DNA of 28,602 nucleotides from a virus: IMG/VR virus record IMGVR_UViG_3300042354_000005, positions 1 to 28,602 of that record; one strand, given 5' to 3'. The first letter of the stretch is position 1. Every line of letters starts with the position of its first letter. Below, one piece after another: positions 20,696 to 28,602 of the stretch. Made by a program: the position numbers and the translations under genes. The notes beneath the pieces were generated by a model. That model saw only the letters and a list, made by a program, of their open reading frames with translations, was not told the DNA's origin and made no database searches.

Positions 20696-20889
20696 ATTTA
20701 ATCGCAGAGATAGAGTTATTACCCGAGAATATTAGGTACTCAAAACACAGTTGTGTCAGTTTATATAAAATTAGAACGAAGTATGATGGTATACAGCCTA
20801 GGGAATGTTTCTGTGCGTCAGTAAGACGGAGGATTTGGTATAAAGATTTTATGATTTGGTATGAAAAAAGCCTTAGACAACTACATTAG
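20674..20889 (+). CDS. Small protein with CFCASVRRRIWYKDF motif, unknown
   Basis: A 71-residue protein with a basic helix and the block GIQPRECFCASVRRRIWYKDF, followed by a Trp/Tyr-rich end. The C-F-C-A-x-x-R-R-R pattern resembles small proteins located just before sigma-like genes of Bacteroidota phages, as I recall. A nucleic-acid or RNA-polymerase contact is possible. It overlaps both neighbours (22 and 29 bases), implying one transcript with the sigma gene. Confidence 0.55.
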   Translation: MFEQAEIDLIAEIELLPENIRYSKHSCVSLYKIRTKYDGIQPRECFCASVRRRIWYKDFMIWYEKSLRQLH

Positions 20890-21403
20890 TAGGGCTTACC
20901 CCGAGGTGAGAGCTTATACAGCTTATTTTCTATCTAAGATGGGGTTATACATAGACGCTGATACTGTTATCAACAATAGTTACCTACACGTTTTAACAAT
21001 CAACGATAATACAACTGATGAGGATAAGGTTAAGAGCTACCTGTTAAATACAATCAAGTATCAAATTCTTTGGAATACATCAAAGAGCCATAAAGACGAT
21101 AGAATAACAGCCATCGAGGACAAATCAAACGATAGAATGGAAGATGATGAACTAGCAGATAAGATACAGGAGGACAGAAACTACTCTTTTCAAAAGGGAC
21201 TGCTTGAAATCTACCGGTTAAGCCTTACAGATAACGTACAACGAATAGTTTTTGAGGCATACATTGACAAAGGATACACCACATCAAGAGCTTTGGCTAT
21301 TTACTTTGGAATTACCCATACATCTGCTTACTATCTCATCAAAGAGTTAAAACAAAATCTTAACAAATTACAATATAGGTATGAAACCGAGTCAATTTAT
21401 TAG
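20861..21403 (+). CDS. ECF-like RNA polymerase sigma factor, candidate late regulator
   Basis: A 180-residue protein with the two-domain layout of an ECF-type sigma factor. A helical N-terminal part with VINNSYLHVL and KVKSYLLNTIKYQILWNTSK resembles region 2, then an acidic linker (EDKSNDRMEDDELADKI), and a C-terminal GYTTSRALAIYFGITHTSAYYLIKEL helix-turn-helix resembles region 4. Its last 33 bases contain a late promoter-like motif that leads into the packaging genes. Sequence identity to known sigma factors cannot be shown here, so the assignment is an inference, but layout, size and position all fit. Confidence 0.6.
   Translation: MKKALDNYISRAYPEVRAYTAYFLSKMGLYIDADTVINNSYLHVLTINDNTTDEDKVKSYLLNTIKYQILWNTSKSHKDDRITAIEDKSNDRMEDDELADKIQEDRNYSFQKGLLEIYRLSLTDNVQRIVFEAYIDKGYTTSRALAIYFGITHTSAYYLIKELKQNLNKLQYRYETESIY
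21352..21380 (+). promoter_or_regulatory. Late promoter-like motif, copy 4 (start of the late operon)
   Basis: ACAAAA at 21352-21357, a 13-base spacer, then CAATATAGGT at 21371-21380, abutting the ATG at 21381. It lies inside the 3' end of the sigma gene and precedes the packaging genes. Confidence 0.55.
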
Positions 21404-21557
21404 CATAGTATCTTTACTTACAGCCTTGAGTTGTGGTTTAGCTTTATTCACCCTAGATTATGAATGGGCAAGTAGAGCTGCCGGACTATGGATTGCATTC
21501 TATTACACATTTTTAATTTTACTACAATATGAAGACAAAGACGGAACACCTAGGTAA
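21381..21557 (+). CDS. Small two-span membrane protein, first late gene
   Basis: A 58-residue protein, MKPSQFISIVSLLTALSCGL, with hydrophobic segments at about residues 6-24 and 34-49 (GLWIAFYYTFLILLQY). It starts exactly at the late motif and overlaps the end of the sigma gene by 23 bases and the next gene by 29. It could be a small holin-like or inner-membrane protein; no motif decides this. Confidence 0.5.
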   Translation: MKPSQFISIVSLLTALSCGLALFTLDYEWASRAAGLWIAFYYTFLILLQYEDKDGTPR

Positions 21558-21744
21558 GTTCATTACTACCTACAACGGAAATTTTGAGACCTCGTTTACA
21601 GTAACAGAGGAGACAGCTAAAGACCATAAGTATTACACCTCTATAGGTCTAGGTTATTTATTTGAGGAATCAACACCAAAGGCAAAGTACACAGGAGTAG
21701 AAAACAACAAAAAGACGAAAGAAGATGAGACCCAAGTTGATTGA
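21529..21744 (+). CDS. Small protein before TerS, unknown
   Basis: A 71-residue basic, Thr/Lys-rich protein. FITTYNGNFETSFTVTEETA suggests a strand-rich N-terminal half and the end is disordered (NKKTKEDETQVD). It overlaps the preceding membrane protein by 29 bases and the terminase small subunit by 20. Function not recognised. Confidence 0.5.
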   Translation: MKTKTEHLGKFITTYNGNFETSFTVTEETAKDHKYYTSIGLGYLFEESTPKAKYTGVENNKKTKEDETQVD

Positions 21745-22144
21745 ATCACCTGAGAAGTTAATGCAAATATTTGAGGAGTACAAAGCATACTGTTTAGCTA
21801 ACCCAAGAACTAAATGGGTGTTATCTCAAAAGACTGCAGAAATGGTAGCAGAGCCATTGAGAGTACCTTTAACAAATGAGGGGTTTGAGATATTCTGCTA
21901 TAAAAATTACTCAGACGTTCACCATTATTTTGATAACACAGATGGTCGATATTCTGAGTATAGGACAATCTGTTCGCACATAAAGAAGGAAATCCGAAAC
22001 GACCAAATCACAGGAGGAATGGTAGGACAATTTAACCCATCCATCACCCAAAGATTAAACGCTCTTAAAGAACAAACAGATGTGACAAGCGACAATGAAA
22101 AGATTAACTCTATCACAGTTACAATCGTGAAGCCTACCGAGTAA
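21725..22144 (+). CDS. Terminase small subunit (DNA-recognition), putative
   Basis: A 139-residue protein directly upstream of the terminase large subunit. A helical DNA-binding-like N-terminal half (PEKLMQIFEEYKAYCLAN; LTNEGFEIFCYKNYSDVHHY) and a C-terminal GGMVGQFNPSITQRLNALKE segment match phage small subunits that recognise DNA ends ('F..N..IAQRL.GL.E' pattern). The stop is immediately followed by the large-subunit start codon, so the two are co-translated. Confidence 0.75.
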   Translation: MRPKLIESPEKLMQIFEEYKAYCLANPRTKWVLSQKTAEMVAEPLRVPLTNEGFEIFCYKNYSDVHHYFDNTDGRYSEYRTICSHIKKEIRNDQITGGMVGQFNPSITQRLNALKEQTDVTSDNEKINSITVTIVKPTE

Positions 22145-23293
22145 ATGAATATCAAAAGCACAGTCATCTTTGAGAAGAACTATGAGGCTATCGCAGGTGA
22201 CAAACGCTTTATCATAAACGAGGGAGGGTCAAGGTCATCAAAGACGTACAGCCTTTGTCAGTTAATGATTATCTACTGCCTCCAAAATAACAATAAGGTA
22301 GTCAGCGTTATCCGTAAGACATTCCCTGCATTGAGAGCCACAGTACTCCGTGACTTCATAGAGATACTCAAAGACATTGGATTGTATAATCAAGAAGCTC
22401 ACAACAAGTCAGAGCATATATACACCTTTGCCAATGGGTCAATGATTGAATTCTTCTCAGTAGATAATGAGCAGAAGATAAGAGGTCGCAAGAGAGACAT
22501 CGCTTGGATGAATGAGGCTAACGAATTATTCTTTGATGACTACACCCAAATAAATATGAGAACGGAGGACAAGTTAATCTTTGATTACAATCCTTCTGAC
22601 TCTGTCTCGTGGCTGTATGAGCTACCAAAAGACGAAAGCACTCTTATTAAATCTACCTATAGAGATAACCCATTCCTCCCGGAAAGCATCAAGGTACAGA
22701 TAGAAGACCTTAAGCGTACAGATGAGGCACTATACCAAATCTATGCGCTAGGAGAGAAAGCCATAAGCAAGAGTAACATCTATAGCAATTGGTCATTCGT
22801 TACACATAGGCCTAGCAGATTCGTTAAGTATGTATACGGAATTGATTTCGGCTATAACCATCCAACGGCATTGATAAGAGTCTACTATTGTGACAATGAC
22901 ATATACATCGAGCCGGTCATCTACGAGAGTTACCTGACAACTACGATGCTAATAGAAAAGTTAGGCACCCTAGGCATAGAACAAACGGTAACCATCCTAG
23001 CAGATTACTCTAGACCCGAAATAATACAAGAGATGAATACGGCAGGTTATGATGTACAGAATGCTAACAAGGTAGTCAAGAAGGGAATAGACAACTTAAA
23101 GACCTTTGGCGTAATCTGTCAAGATGATAAGGCCATAAGGCGAGAATACGAAAACTACAAATGGAAGAAGATAGGTGACCAAATTCTAGATGAGCCCGTT
23201 AAATTATTTGATGATGCTATGGATGCTATCAGATATGCCACTACTCACATAAGGCAGGAGTACTACACCGATGACTCGTACTATGCATTCTAA
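22145..23293 (+). CDS. terL: Terminase large subunit (packaging ATPase and nuclease)
   Basis: A 382-residue motor that packages DNA into the prohead. The ATPase domain has Walker A GGSRSSKT at residues 27-34, a Walker B-like DIAWMNEAN with Glu at about 124, and FDYNPSD at about 146-152. The nuclease domain has YGIDFGY (Asp234), LADYSRPE (Asp287) and DDAMDAIRYA (Asp356-360), the three acidic metal sites of PBSX/XtmB-type terminases. It is short, lacking a long C-terminal extension, but complete. The start immediately follows TerS; the portal is about 14 kb away on the circle. Confidence 0.92.
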   Translation: MNIKSTVIFEKNYEAIAGDKRFIINEGGSRSSKTYSLCQLMIIYCLQNNNKVVSVIRKTFPALRATVLRDFIEILKDIGLYNQEAHNKSEHIYTFANGSMIEFFSVDNEQKIRGRKRDIAWMNEANELFFDDYTQINMRTEDKLIFDYNPSDSVSWLYELPKDESTLIKSTYRDNPFLPESIKVQIEDLKRTDEALYQIYALGEKAISKSNIYSNWSFVTHRPSRFVKYVYGIDFGYNHPTALIRVYYCDNDIYIEPVIYESYLTTTMLIEKLGTLGIEQTVTILADYSRPEIIQEMNTAGYDVQNANKVVKKGIDNLKTFGVICQDDKAIRREYENYKWKKIGDQILDEPVKLFDDAMDAIRYATTHIRQEYYTDDSYYAF

Positions 23294-23459
23294 CACCTTA
23301 CACAAGATACAAGTCGTACAAGCTTACATACACCATAAGACCGGGCAGAATGTTAGGATAGTCTTTGACAGACCTGAACGTATGCAACAACATCTAATGC
23401 TTTTAGACCAAGCGTATATGGTAGCGATGAATGCCTTTAAAAACACGAACACGAAATAA
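23271..23459 (+). CDS. Small protein overlapping TerL, unknown
   Basis: A 62-residue protein (or 58 from the Met at 23283) that overlaps the TerL end by 23 bases. VQAYIHHKTGQNVRIVFDRP then MQQHLMLLDQAYMVAMNAF forms a small beta-alpha-like domain. No known motif; its place between TerL and the tail gene is like small packaging accessory proteins. Confidence 0.45.
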   Translation: MTRTMHSNTLHKIQVVQAYIHHKTGQNVRIVFDRPERMQQHLMLLDQAYMVAMNAFKNTNTK

Positions 23460-23471
23460 AGTAATATAGGT
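23443..23471 (+). promoter_or_regulatory. Late promoter-like motif, copy 5
   Basis: ACACGA at 23443-23448, a 13-base spacer, then TAATATAGGT at 23462-23471. The ATG follows 12 bases later, at 23483, so this copy has a short leader, unlike the other four. Confidence 0.5.
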
Positions 23472-23482
23472 AAACACAATCA

Positions 23483-24961
23483 ATGGCATTAGTAGCACAA
23501 GCAATTCCTCAAGTAATCGTTCCGGCATATAACCCTGTAAAGTATATCTACAATTCATCTAACGTAGCGCTACAAGGTTTCAAATATATCTATGACATAT
23601 ACGAAAGCGGAACAACGAACAAAATAGCTGAGTACCGGGTCTTGCCTACATTTGGTACAGGTTTCGGTGAGATAGACTTAAGTAAGTTACTACAGGCTAA
23701 GGTAAGCTATGACCTGAATCTTGCTAACACCTCAGCATACAATGCTACGAATAGCCATTACAAATATGATGTAAGGATAGGAGAGGAATATCTAACTACA
23801 ACAACATACGCCTTAGCGCTTACTCAATGGGTAACAGCTCCCTATGCAGGAAGGGTAAGAATAAACGTAGCTAACACATTTGTAGTTGGTGACCAAATCA
23901 ATATCACACAGAACTTACCCGGCCCGACAGCTAACCCAAATTTAGAAGGACTCTTTACGGTGCTAGTAGCTAACCCTGCTTACATCGTAGTAAACAGCTT
24001 ATGGTCTTTGGTAACTAATACACTAACAGGTGGAGCTATTACATATGCAGATGGCCGTAAGACAGTTAACAGGAATCTAGCCTCTGTACTTAATAGATAT
24101 GTATTCAATGGCGCTATTAGATGGACTGAATGGCCAAGCTATAACTTTCAAGACTATATGCTTAATGGAGTCTTTGATAAGTTCCTTACTACCTATCCGG
24201 CAGGTAACAAAAATATGTTCTCTACCTTGTCTCAAGATATGTGGGTAAACTGCATAGCTGCCAATTCACCAACGCCACCGGATACAATGGTCTTTACAAA
24301 TGATGGTGGTAACATCTTTGAGAAGAACGTAACAGCCATTGACCATCTTAGTGGTGTATCTGTAGGAGCTAATAACTTTGGAGCGCTTACGCTTGTCTTT
24401 GGCTCGGGTAACTTGATTGAGCCTAACACGGAATACTATGATTTCCAATATCACAGGAATGGCGTACCTAGTTCAACAAGATATAGAGTAACGCTAGATA
24501 GACGGATTCGCACAACTGAATACAGCATCTTGTTCTTAGATAGAATGGGGTCTTGGGGTAGCTTTGCATTTACTCTTAACAGCTATGAGAAGGGTAACGT
24601 AATGCGAGAAGAGTTTAACCAAGATGTAAAAGGTTTTATCAATGGCTCAAACCATTGGGACTATGAGCTAACAGATAGAGGAATGACTAACACATATGTA
24701 AGCACTGAAACAACTATTGACTTGGCCACTAACTTTATGACGCTAGATATGGCTAACTATTTCACAGAGCTTATATCTTCGCCATTCACATTTGTTAAGC
24801 AGAGCGACTACTCGCTAGATTGTGATGCACCTGTAAGCACAGAATACATAAGCTGTAATATCTTAACAAGCGACTACCAAATATACAATCAAAGGAATAA
24901 GAATCTAATCAAGCAAAACATTACAATCAAGTTAGCTAACAACAACATCGTCAATGGTTAA
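23483..24961 (+). CDS. Putative tail/baseplate protein (492 residues)
   Basis: A beta-rich protein of 492 residues with many tandem-like strand segments (FKYIYDIYESGTTNKIAEYR, YDVRIGEEYLTTTTYALALT). A segment around residues 115-195 (GRVRINVANTFVVGDQINIT, then TLTGGAITYADGRKT) looks like an inserted domain. It has no membrane segment. The place between TerL and the 957-residue tail protein and before the tape measure suggests a distal tail or baseplate role. I cannot name its family. Confidence 0.55.
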   Translation: MALVAQAIPQVIVPAYNPVKYIYNSSNVALQGFKYIYDIYESGTTNKIAEYRVLPTFGTGFGEIDLSKLLQAKVSYDLNLANTSAYNATNSHYKYDVRIGEEYLTTTTYALALTQWVTAPYAGRVRINVANTFVVGDQINITQNLPGPTANPNLEGLFTVLVANPAYIVVNSLWSLVTNTLTGGAITYADGRKTVNRNLASVLNRYVFNGAIRWTEWPSYNFQDYMLNGVFDKFLTTYPAGNKNMFSTLSQDMWVNCIAANSPTPPDTMVFTNDGGNIFEKNVTAIDHLSGVSVGANNFGALTLVFGSGNLIEPNTEYYDFQYHRNGVPSSTRYRVTLDRRIRTTEYSILFLDRMGSWGSFAFTLNSYEKGNVMREEFNQDVKGFINGSNHWDYELTDRGMTNTYVSTETTIDLATNFMTLDMANYFTELISSPFTFVKQSDYSLDCDAPVSTEYISCNILTSDYQIYNQRNKNLIKQNITIKLANNNIVNG

Positions 24962-27827
24962 GATACAATTATCAACAGGATTTTTAGATGTCAAAGAAGG
25001 TACAGCATTCCCTCTTAACTTTCAAGCCGGTGACATACGAGATATAAGCCAAAGGAAGGGAAACTTTTCTAAGACTATTACTTTGACCGGTAGCAAGAAC
25101 AACAACAACTTGCTAAACCATTACTACGATGTAAATATAGTTGAGGGAACATTTAACATAAACGCCATTACTACCTGTGCTGTTATACAAGATGGTATTC
25201 CAATTATGGAAGATTGCTCTTTGCAACTTACAGGAGTAGTTAAGACTCAGTTCACAGATGGCTACGAGGAACAGGTAACTTATGAGGTATTAGTTAAGGA
25301 TAGCAAGGCTGACTTCTTTACAGCCATCGCTAACAAGGAATTAACTGATATAGATTTTAGTGACCTTAACCATACTTATGACGCTTTTAATGTTGTTAAT
25401 AGATTTAGTAACACGGTAGCTAATGGGATAAAGTATTTCTTGCCGGGCAGTGGTGACGCTGTTTACAATACGCAAGAATTTAAACCGGCTATTTTTGCTA
25501 AGACTTATTTAGATAGAATATTCGAGGACGCAGGATTTACATACAGTTGGCCGACAATGTCATACGATAGATTTCAACAATTACTCATACCTTATAACGG
25601 AGGTGTTGATAACTTTGACTACAATGATTATTTAGTTAGGGCAGAACGAACAGGATTAACTATCAATGGAACTAACAACTTACCCGGTGTTACTAACATA
25701 GCACAAATAGCAACTACTCAAACACCTGCTACAAAGATTAACATTACCGGATGGACGGAACTAGATGACATACAGAATATATTTAACCCTGTTACCGGAG
25801 GATACTCTGCACCATTTAACATAAGCTCAGCTAATGCTCAGAGCTACGATTACAATATCACGATGACCTACACCTTGAACTTGGTTAATAGCTCAGGTGT
25901 TACTTGTTTTGGTAGTTTGAACAATGCACCTGCTCCTGTATTCTATCAACCTGCCATTGGTGTTAATGTAACCGGCTTACAAATTATATTTAGTAATCTA
26001 TTTACTAACACAACACCAACAGCGACCTTGTTAGGTGTACAAAATGCTGTTCAAGCTCCTTTGTCTATATTGCCCGGAACAACTCCTATCTTGACTCAAA
26101 CAGTTCAAACGTCTATACCATTAAGTTATAATCAAATCGGTGCAGGTTCTGTATCTACTATTGGTTTAAATGTTAGCCAAAAGATTCCTACTATAAATAA
26201 TAATCCATCTGTTAGAACTTGGAGGAGATTATCGCCATCCGGAACAATTACTTCTACAGGTCAAATAGTGATACAAGCTGTTATTTCTAATATTCAAATT
26301 AGTATTGTACCTAGTAGCAACGTATATGCAATAGGTGGCATAATAGAAATAAATGATTATGTTCCTAAGAAGATAAAGCAAAGCGACTTCATCAAGGGGA
26401 TATTCAATATGTATAACATATACGCCCAAGTTGATAGTACACAGCCTAACAAGTTACTCTTACAAAATAGAGATGATTTCTACGATAGTGGTACAGAGGT
26501 AGATTGGACATACAAGTTAGCAAAAGACCAAGAGCAAAGCTTGTCATTCTTACCGGAGATAACTAGCAAGAAAATAATACTAAGCTACACGGCTGACAAA
26601 GATAATCCAAACACCACTTACACCAACGCCACAAATAATATCTATGGACAAGCAGAAGTTATCTTTGATAATGAGTATGTAAAGGACATAACTACCAAGT
26701 CTGTATTGTTCAGTCCTACACCGGTAATCAAAACACCATTTGGTGCATACGTTCCTATGATTGCAGGTGCAGCTCCCGAAACTAACATAAGGATTTTATA
26801 CGATAAAACCACAGCAGGTCAACCATTAGCTACCTGCGGACAATTCTACATTTATGATTATGGTAGTGTAGGTCAAATCAATCTTACTAGCTATCCACTA
26901 GTAGGCCACTTTGATGACCCATTAACTCCGACCTTTGACATCAACTTTGCCATCTGTGACTTTTACTATTATCAACCTACAAGTTTAACTAGTAACAATC
27001 TTTATAACAGATATTGGCGTCGTACAATGGGACAAATAAACAATGGCAAGATGTTAACTGCTATGTTTAACTTGAAAGAGCCGGATATCCAAGCAATGAA
27101 GTTGAATGATAAGATTCGGATAGACAACTCTTGGTGGAATATAAACAAGATAATTGATTATGATGCAAACGCTAACAAGCTTACTAAGGTAGAATTAATA
27201 AGCATAGATACTGAGATTAACTTCTCGCCATTCACAGGGCCTAATGGCCCGGTAATTCCAAACCCTCCGGCAGGAATAGGCCCTATACAAATGTTAGCTA
27301 TGAGTAGCGTAAACACTACTAGGATGACTACCTCTAATGTATTTGGTAATCAAGCTACAGCTACTGTTGAAGGTAGAGGAAATGTAATAGTTGGTGGAAC
27401 ACGTTCTGTCATCGTAGGGGATAACTATATCGTAAGTGAGAATACTTTAGTAGCTGAAAATTTAATGGTATCTACTTTTAATGGAATAGCTACAGGTATA
27501 GTCCCTAAAATATATATTGCTAATTTAACTCAAGCAGGTATTGCTGACCCAATAGTACAAGTTAAGAATGATAGCTTAGGAGGTGTTACTTGGACAAGAA
27601 CAGGTGTAGGTACATATGAGGGGTACTTAGATGGATTTGAGCCTTCATATATCTCTAGTACAAACGTACCTACGATAATGATTAGCAACGTAAACTTTGA
27701 CGGAGTAATCTCAGCACAATACTCAACAAGCTCTAATACTGTATCCGTAACAACTACTCAAATAGGTGTTGGATTTGTTGATGGATATCTTGATGGAACA
27801 ACAATAGAAATTAAATACTATACATAA
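24954..27827 (+). CDS. Large tail protein, baseplate hub / tail-tip candidate
   Basis: A 957-residue protein overlapping the previous gene by eight bases. The N-terminal part (FPLNFQAGDIRDISQRKGNFSKT) is typical of Bacteroidota phage tail proteins that open with '...LSTGFLDVKEGTAFPLNFQ', followed by long beta-rich stretches. Around residues 785-840 a GNQATATVEGRGNVIVGGTR, SVIVGDNYIVSEN run has the short Val/Ile-Gly spacing of beta-helical head domains, before a final beta-rich end with two GYLDG copies. This suggests a tail tip with a fibre-like C-terminus. Confidence 0.6.
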   Translation: MVKIQLSTGFLDVKEGTAFPLNFQAGDIRDISQRKGNFSKTITLTGSKNNNNLLNHYYDVNIVEGTFNINAITTCAVIQDGIPIMEDCSLQLTGVVKTQFTDGYEEQVTYEVLVKDSKADFFTAIANKELTDIDFSDLNHTYDAFNVVNRFSNTVANGIKYFLPGSGDAVYNTQEFKPAIFAKTYLDRIFEDAGFTYSWPTMSYDRFQQLLIPYNGGVDNFDYNDYLVRAERTGLTINGTNNLPGVTNIAQIATTQTPATKINITGWTELDDIQNIFNPVTGGYSAPFNISSANAQSYDYNITMTYTLNLVNSSGVTCFGSLNNAPAPVFYQPAIGVNVTGLQIIFSNLFTNTTPTATLLGVQNAVQAPLSILPGTTPILTQTVQTSIPLSYNQIGAGSVSTIGLNVSQKIPTINNNPSVRTWRRLSPSGTITSTGQIVIQAVISNIQISIVPSSNVYAIGGIIEINDYVPKKIKQSDFIKGIFNMYNIYAQVDSTQPNKLLLQNRDDFYDSGTEVDWTYKLAKDQEQSLSFLPEITSKKIILSYTADKDNPNTTYTNATNNIYGQAEVIFDNEYVKDITTKSVLFSPTPVIKTPFGAYVPMIAGAAPETNIRILYDKTTAGQPLATCGQFYIYDYGSVGQINLTSYPLVGHFDDPLTPTFDINFAICDFYYYQPTSLTSNNLYNRYWRRTMGQINNGKMLTAMFNLKEPDIQAMKLNDKIRIDNSWWNINKIIDYDANANKLTKVELISIDTEINFSPFTGPNGPVIPNPPAGIGPIQMLAMSSVNTTRMTTSNVFGNQATATVEGRGNVIVGGTRSVIVGDNYIVSENTLVAENLMVSTFNGIATGIVPKIYIANLTQAGIADPIVQVKNDSLGGVTWTRTGVGTYEGYLDGFEPSYISSTNVPTIMISNVNFDGVISAQYSTSSNTVSVTTTQIGVGFVDGYLDGTTIEIKYYT

Positions 27828-28602
27828 ATGAACTCAGTAGAAATACCAATAGTAGTATCCGGCCTTGGAGCTATAAAGGCAGAATTAAAAGCATTAAAAG
27901 GTGAGATAGCCAACGCTACTGACCCGGCAGATATTGCTAGGTTATCACAAGAGGCCGGTGTTCTTAAGGATAAGATATCAGATGCTAATGAAGCTGTTAA
28001 CGTATTTGCTACAGGCTCAAAATTTGAGCAGGTAAGCAATGGATTAGGAGGAATTAAAGACTCGTTAATGAGCCTTGACTTTGAAGAGGCATCTACTAAG
28101 GCTAAGACTCTAGCAATGACTATGAGTAAACTAAACCCAAAAGAAATATTGGGAGGTATGGGTCAATTTGTAACTATGCTAGGAACACTAGGCAGTGCTT
28201 TTGTAAAATTAGGGTTACAAATATTAACAAACCCTTTATTTTTATTGGTAGTAACTATCGTGGCTATTGTAGCTGCTGTTGGTTTTTTCCTAGATAAGAT
28301 AGGGGTGTTAGGAGCTGTGCTAGATTTCTTAATGATTCCAATCAATGCTGTGATAGATGCTTTAAAATGGTTAGGAGATGCACTAGGTTTAACATCATAT
28401 GCTGAAGATGAGGCAGCTGCCAATGCTAAGAAAAATTCAGAAGCTACACTAGCAGAAATCAAAAAGGAAACAGAAGCAAGAGATAGAAGTTTCCAAAGAC
28501 GGAAACAAGTGTATACTGATTCTGACGATGCAATGGGTAGGCAAATTAAGCTTATGAAAGCTCAAGGTAAAGACACTACTGATTTAGAGAGAGCAAGATT
28601 AA
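27828..28602 (+). CDS. Tail tape-measure protein, N-terminal part (continues at position 1)
   Basis: The start of the tape-measure gene, whose ATG directly follows the previous stop. The frame is open to the right edge; 28476-28602 duplicates 1-127, so the protein continues there. The N-terminal ~110 residues are helical (IKAELKALKGEIANATDPAD), then a hydrophobic region at about residues 112-175 (PLFLLVVTIVAIVAAVGFFL) follows, the membrane-spanning part thought to assist DNA entry. After this the long coiled-coil rod begins. It is partial here only because of linearisation. Confidence 0.85.
   Translation, partial: MNSVEIPIVVSGLGAIKAELKALKGEIANATDPADIARLSQEAGVLKDKISDANEAVNVFATGSKFEQVSNGLGGIKDSLMSLDFEEASTKAKTLAMTMSKLNPKEILGGMGQFVTMLGTLGSAFVKLGLQILTNPLFLLVVTIVAIVAAVGFFLDKIGVLGAVLDFLMIPINAVIDALKWLGDALGLTSYAEDEAAANAKKNSEATLAEIKKETEARDRSFQRRKQVYTDSDDAMGRQIKLMKAQGKDTTDLERARL
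28476..28602. repeat. 127-bp terminal direct repeat, right copy (circular closure)
   Basis: Identical to bases 1-127. It lies inside the tape-measure gene, and the frame continues through it. Confidence 0.95.

Noticed and set aside
1-28602. Integrase, excisionase or CI-type repressor indicating lysogeny
   Set aside because: No tyrosine or serine recombinase motifs were found and the HTH proteins are too small and generic to call a lysogeny repressor.
1-28602. tRNA genes
   Set aside because: No cloverleaf with the T-arm GTTCGA-type sequence and matching acceptor stem was recognised by eye; a covariance search would settle this.
28476-28602. Biological direct terminal repeat
   Set aside because: It lies mid-gene and its length equals a common assembly k-mer, so an assembly overlap is simpler.

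Overview
The window is the essentially complete genome of a small tailed phage (siphovirus-like) of a Bacteroidota host. The first 127 bases are repeated exactly as the last 127, and one gene, the tape-measure protein, runs off the right end and continues in frame at position 1. The molecule therefore closes into a circle of about 28,475 bp. The host assignment rests on AT-rich DNA, very few Shine-Dalgarno sites, two near-identical promoters with the Bacteroidota -7/-33 pattern (TATATTTG, one with TTTG 20 bases upstream), and gene types typical of Bacteroidota phages (DUF3127-type SSB-like protein, DUF6291-type replication protein, XkdF-like protease, and tail genes of that lineage). No integrase, excisionase or clear CI-type repressor was seen, so lysogeny is not supported.

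Layout on the circle. (a) About 12.3-16.2 kb, early and replication genes: a host-type promoter, a run of very small genes, a DnaA domain IV-like protein, a DUF6291-type replication protein whose gene contains a phased decamer array followed by an AT-rich stretch (a lambda-O-like candidate origin), and a DnaB/Twinkle-type helicase. No DNA polymerase or primase was recognised, so the host replisome is probably used. (b) About 16.2-19.3 kb, recombination: NinG-like protein, a PD-(D/E)XK-like nuclease, an Erf annealing protein, a YqaJ/lambda-exonuclease-like nuclease, and an SSB-like protein ending in an acidic DDLPF tail. (c) About 19.4-21.4 kb, accessory and regulatory genes: a DUF-type gene followed by a 145-bp inverted-repeat element, small HTH and membrane proteins, and an ECF-like sigma factor. 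(d) 21.4 kb through the junction to about 11.9 kb, late genes: TerS, TerL, two large tail proteins, tape measure, tail completion proteins, a fibre-like protein, a reverse-strand pair of tail-assembly chaperones, protease/scaffold, major capsid, tail tube, portal, adaptor, then holin, amidase, a candidate unimolecular spanin and an exonuclease, closed by a strong terminator.

The most notable system is the apparent late switch. The sigma-like gene is followed, inside its own 3' end, by the first of five copies of a two-part motif, ACA(aat)-13 bases-(T/C)AATATAGGT. All five copies lie in front of late genes, and in four the motif abuts the start codon directly. They differ from the host-type promoters in front of the early genes. 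I infer that the phage sigma factor reads these sites to turn on packaging and structural genes, possibly giving leaderless or nearly leaderless mRNAs. Other unusual points are the inverted tail-chaperone cassette, the non-canonical structural gene order (portal far downstream of terminase and after the capsid), and the palindromic element with its flanking 16-bp direct repeat.
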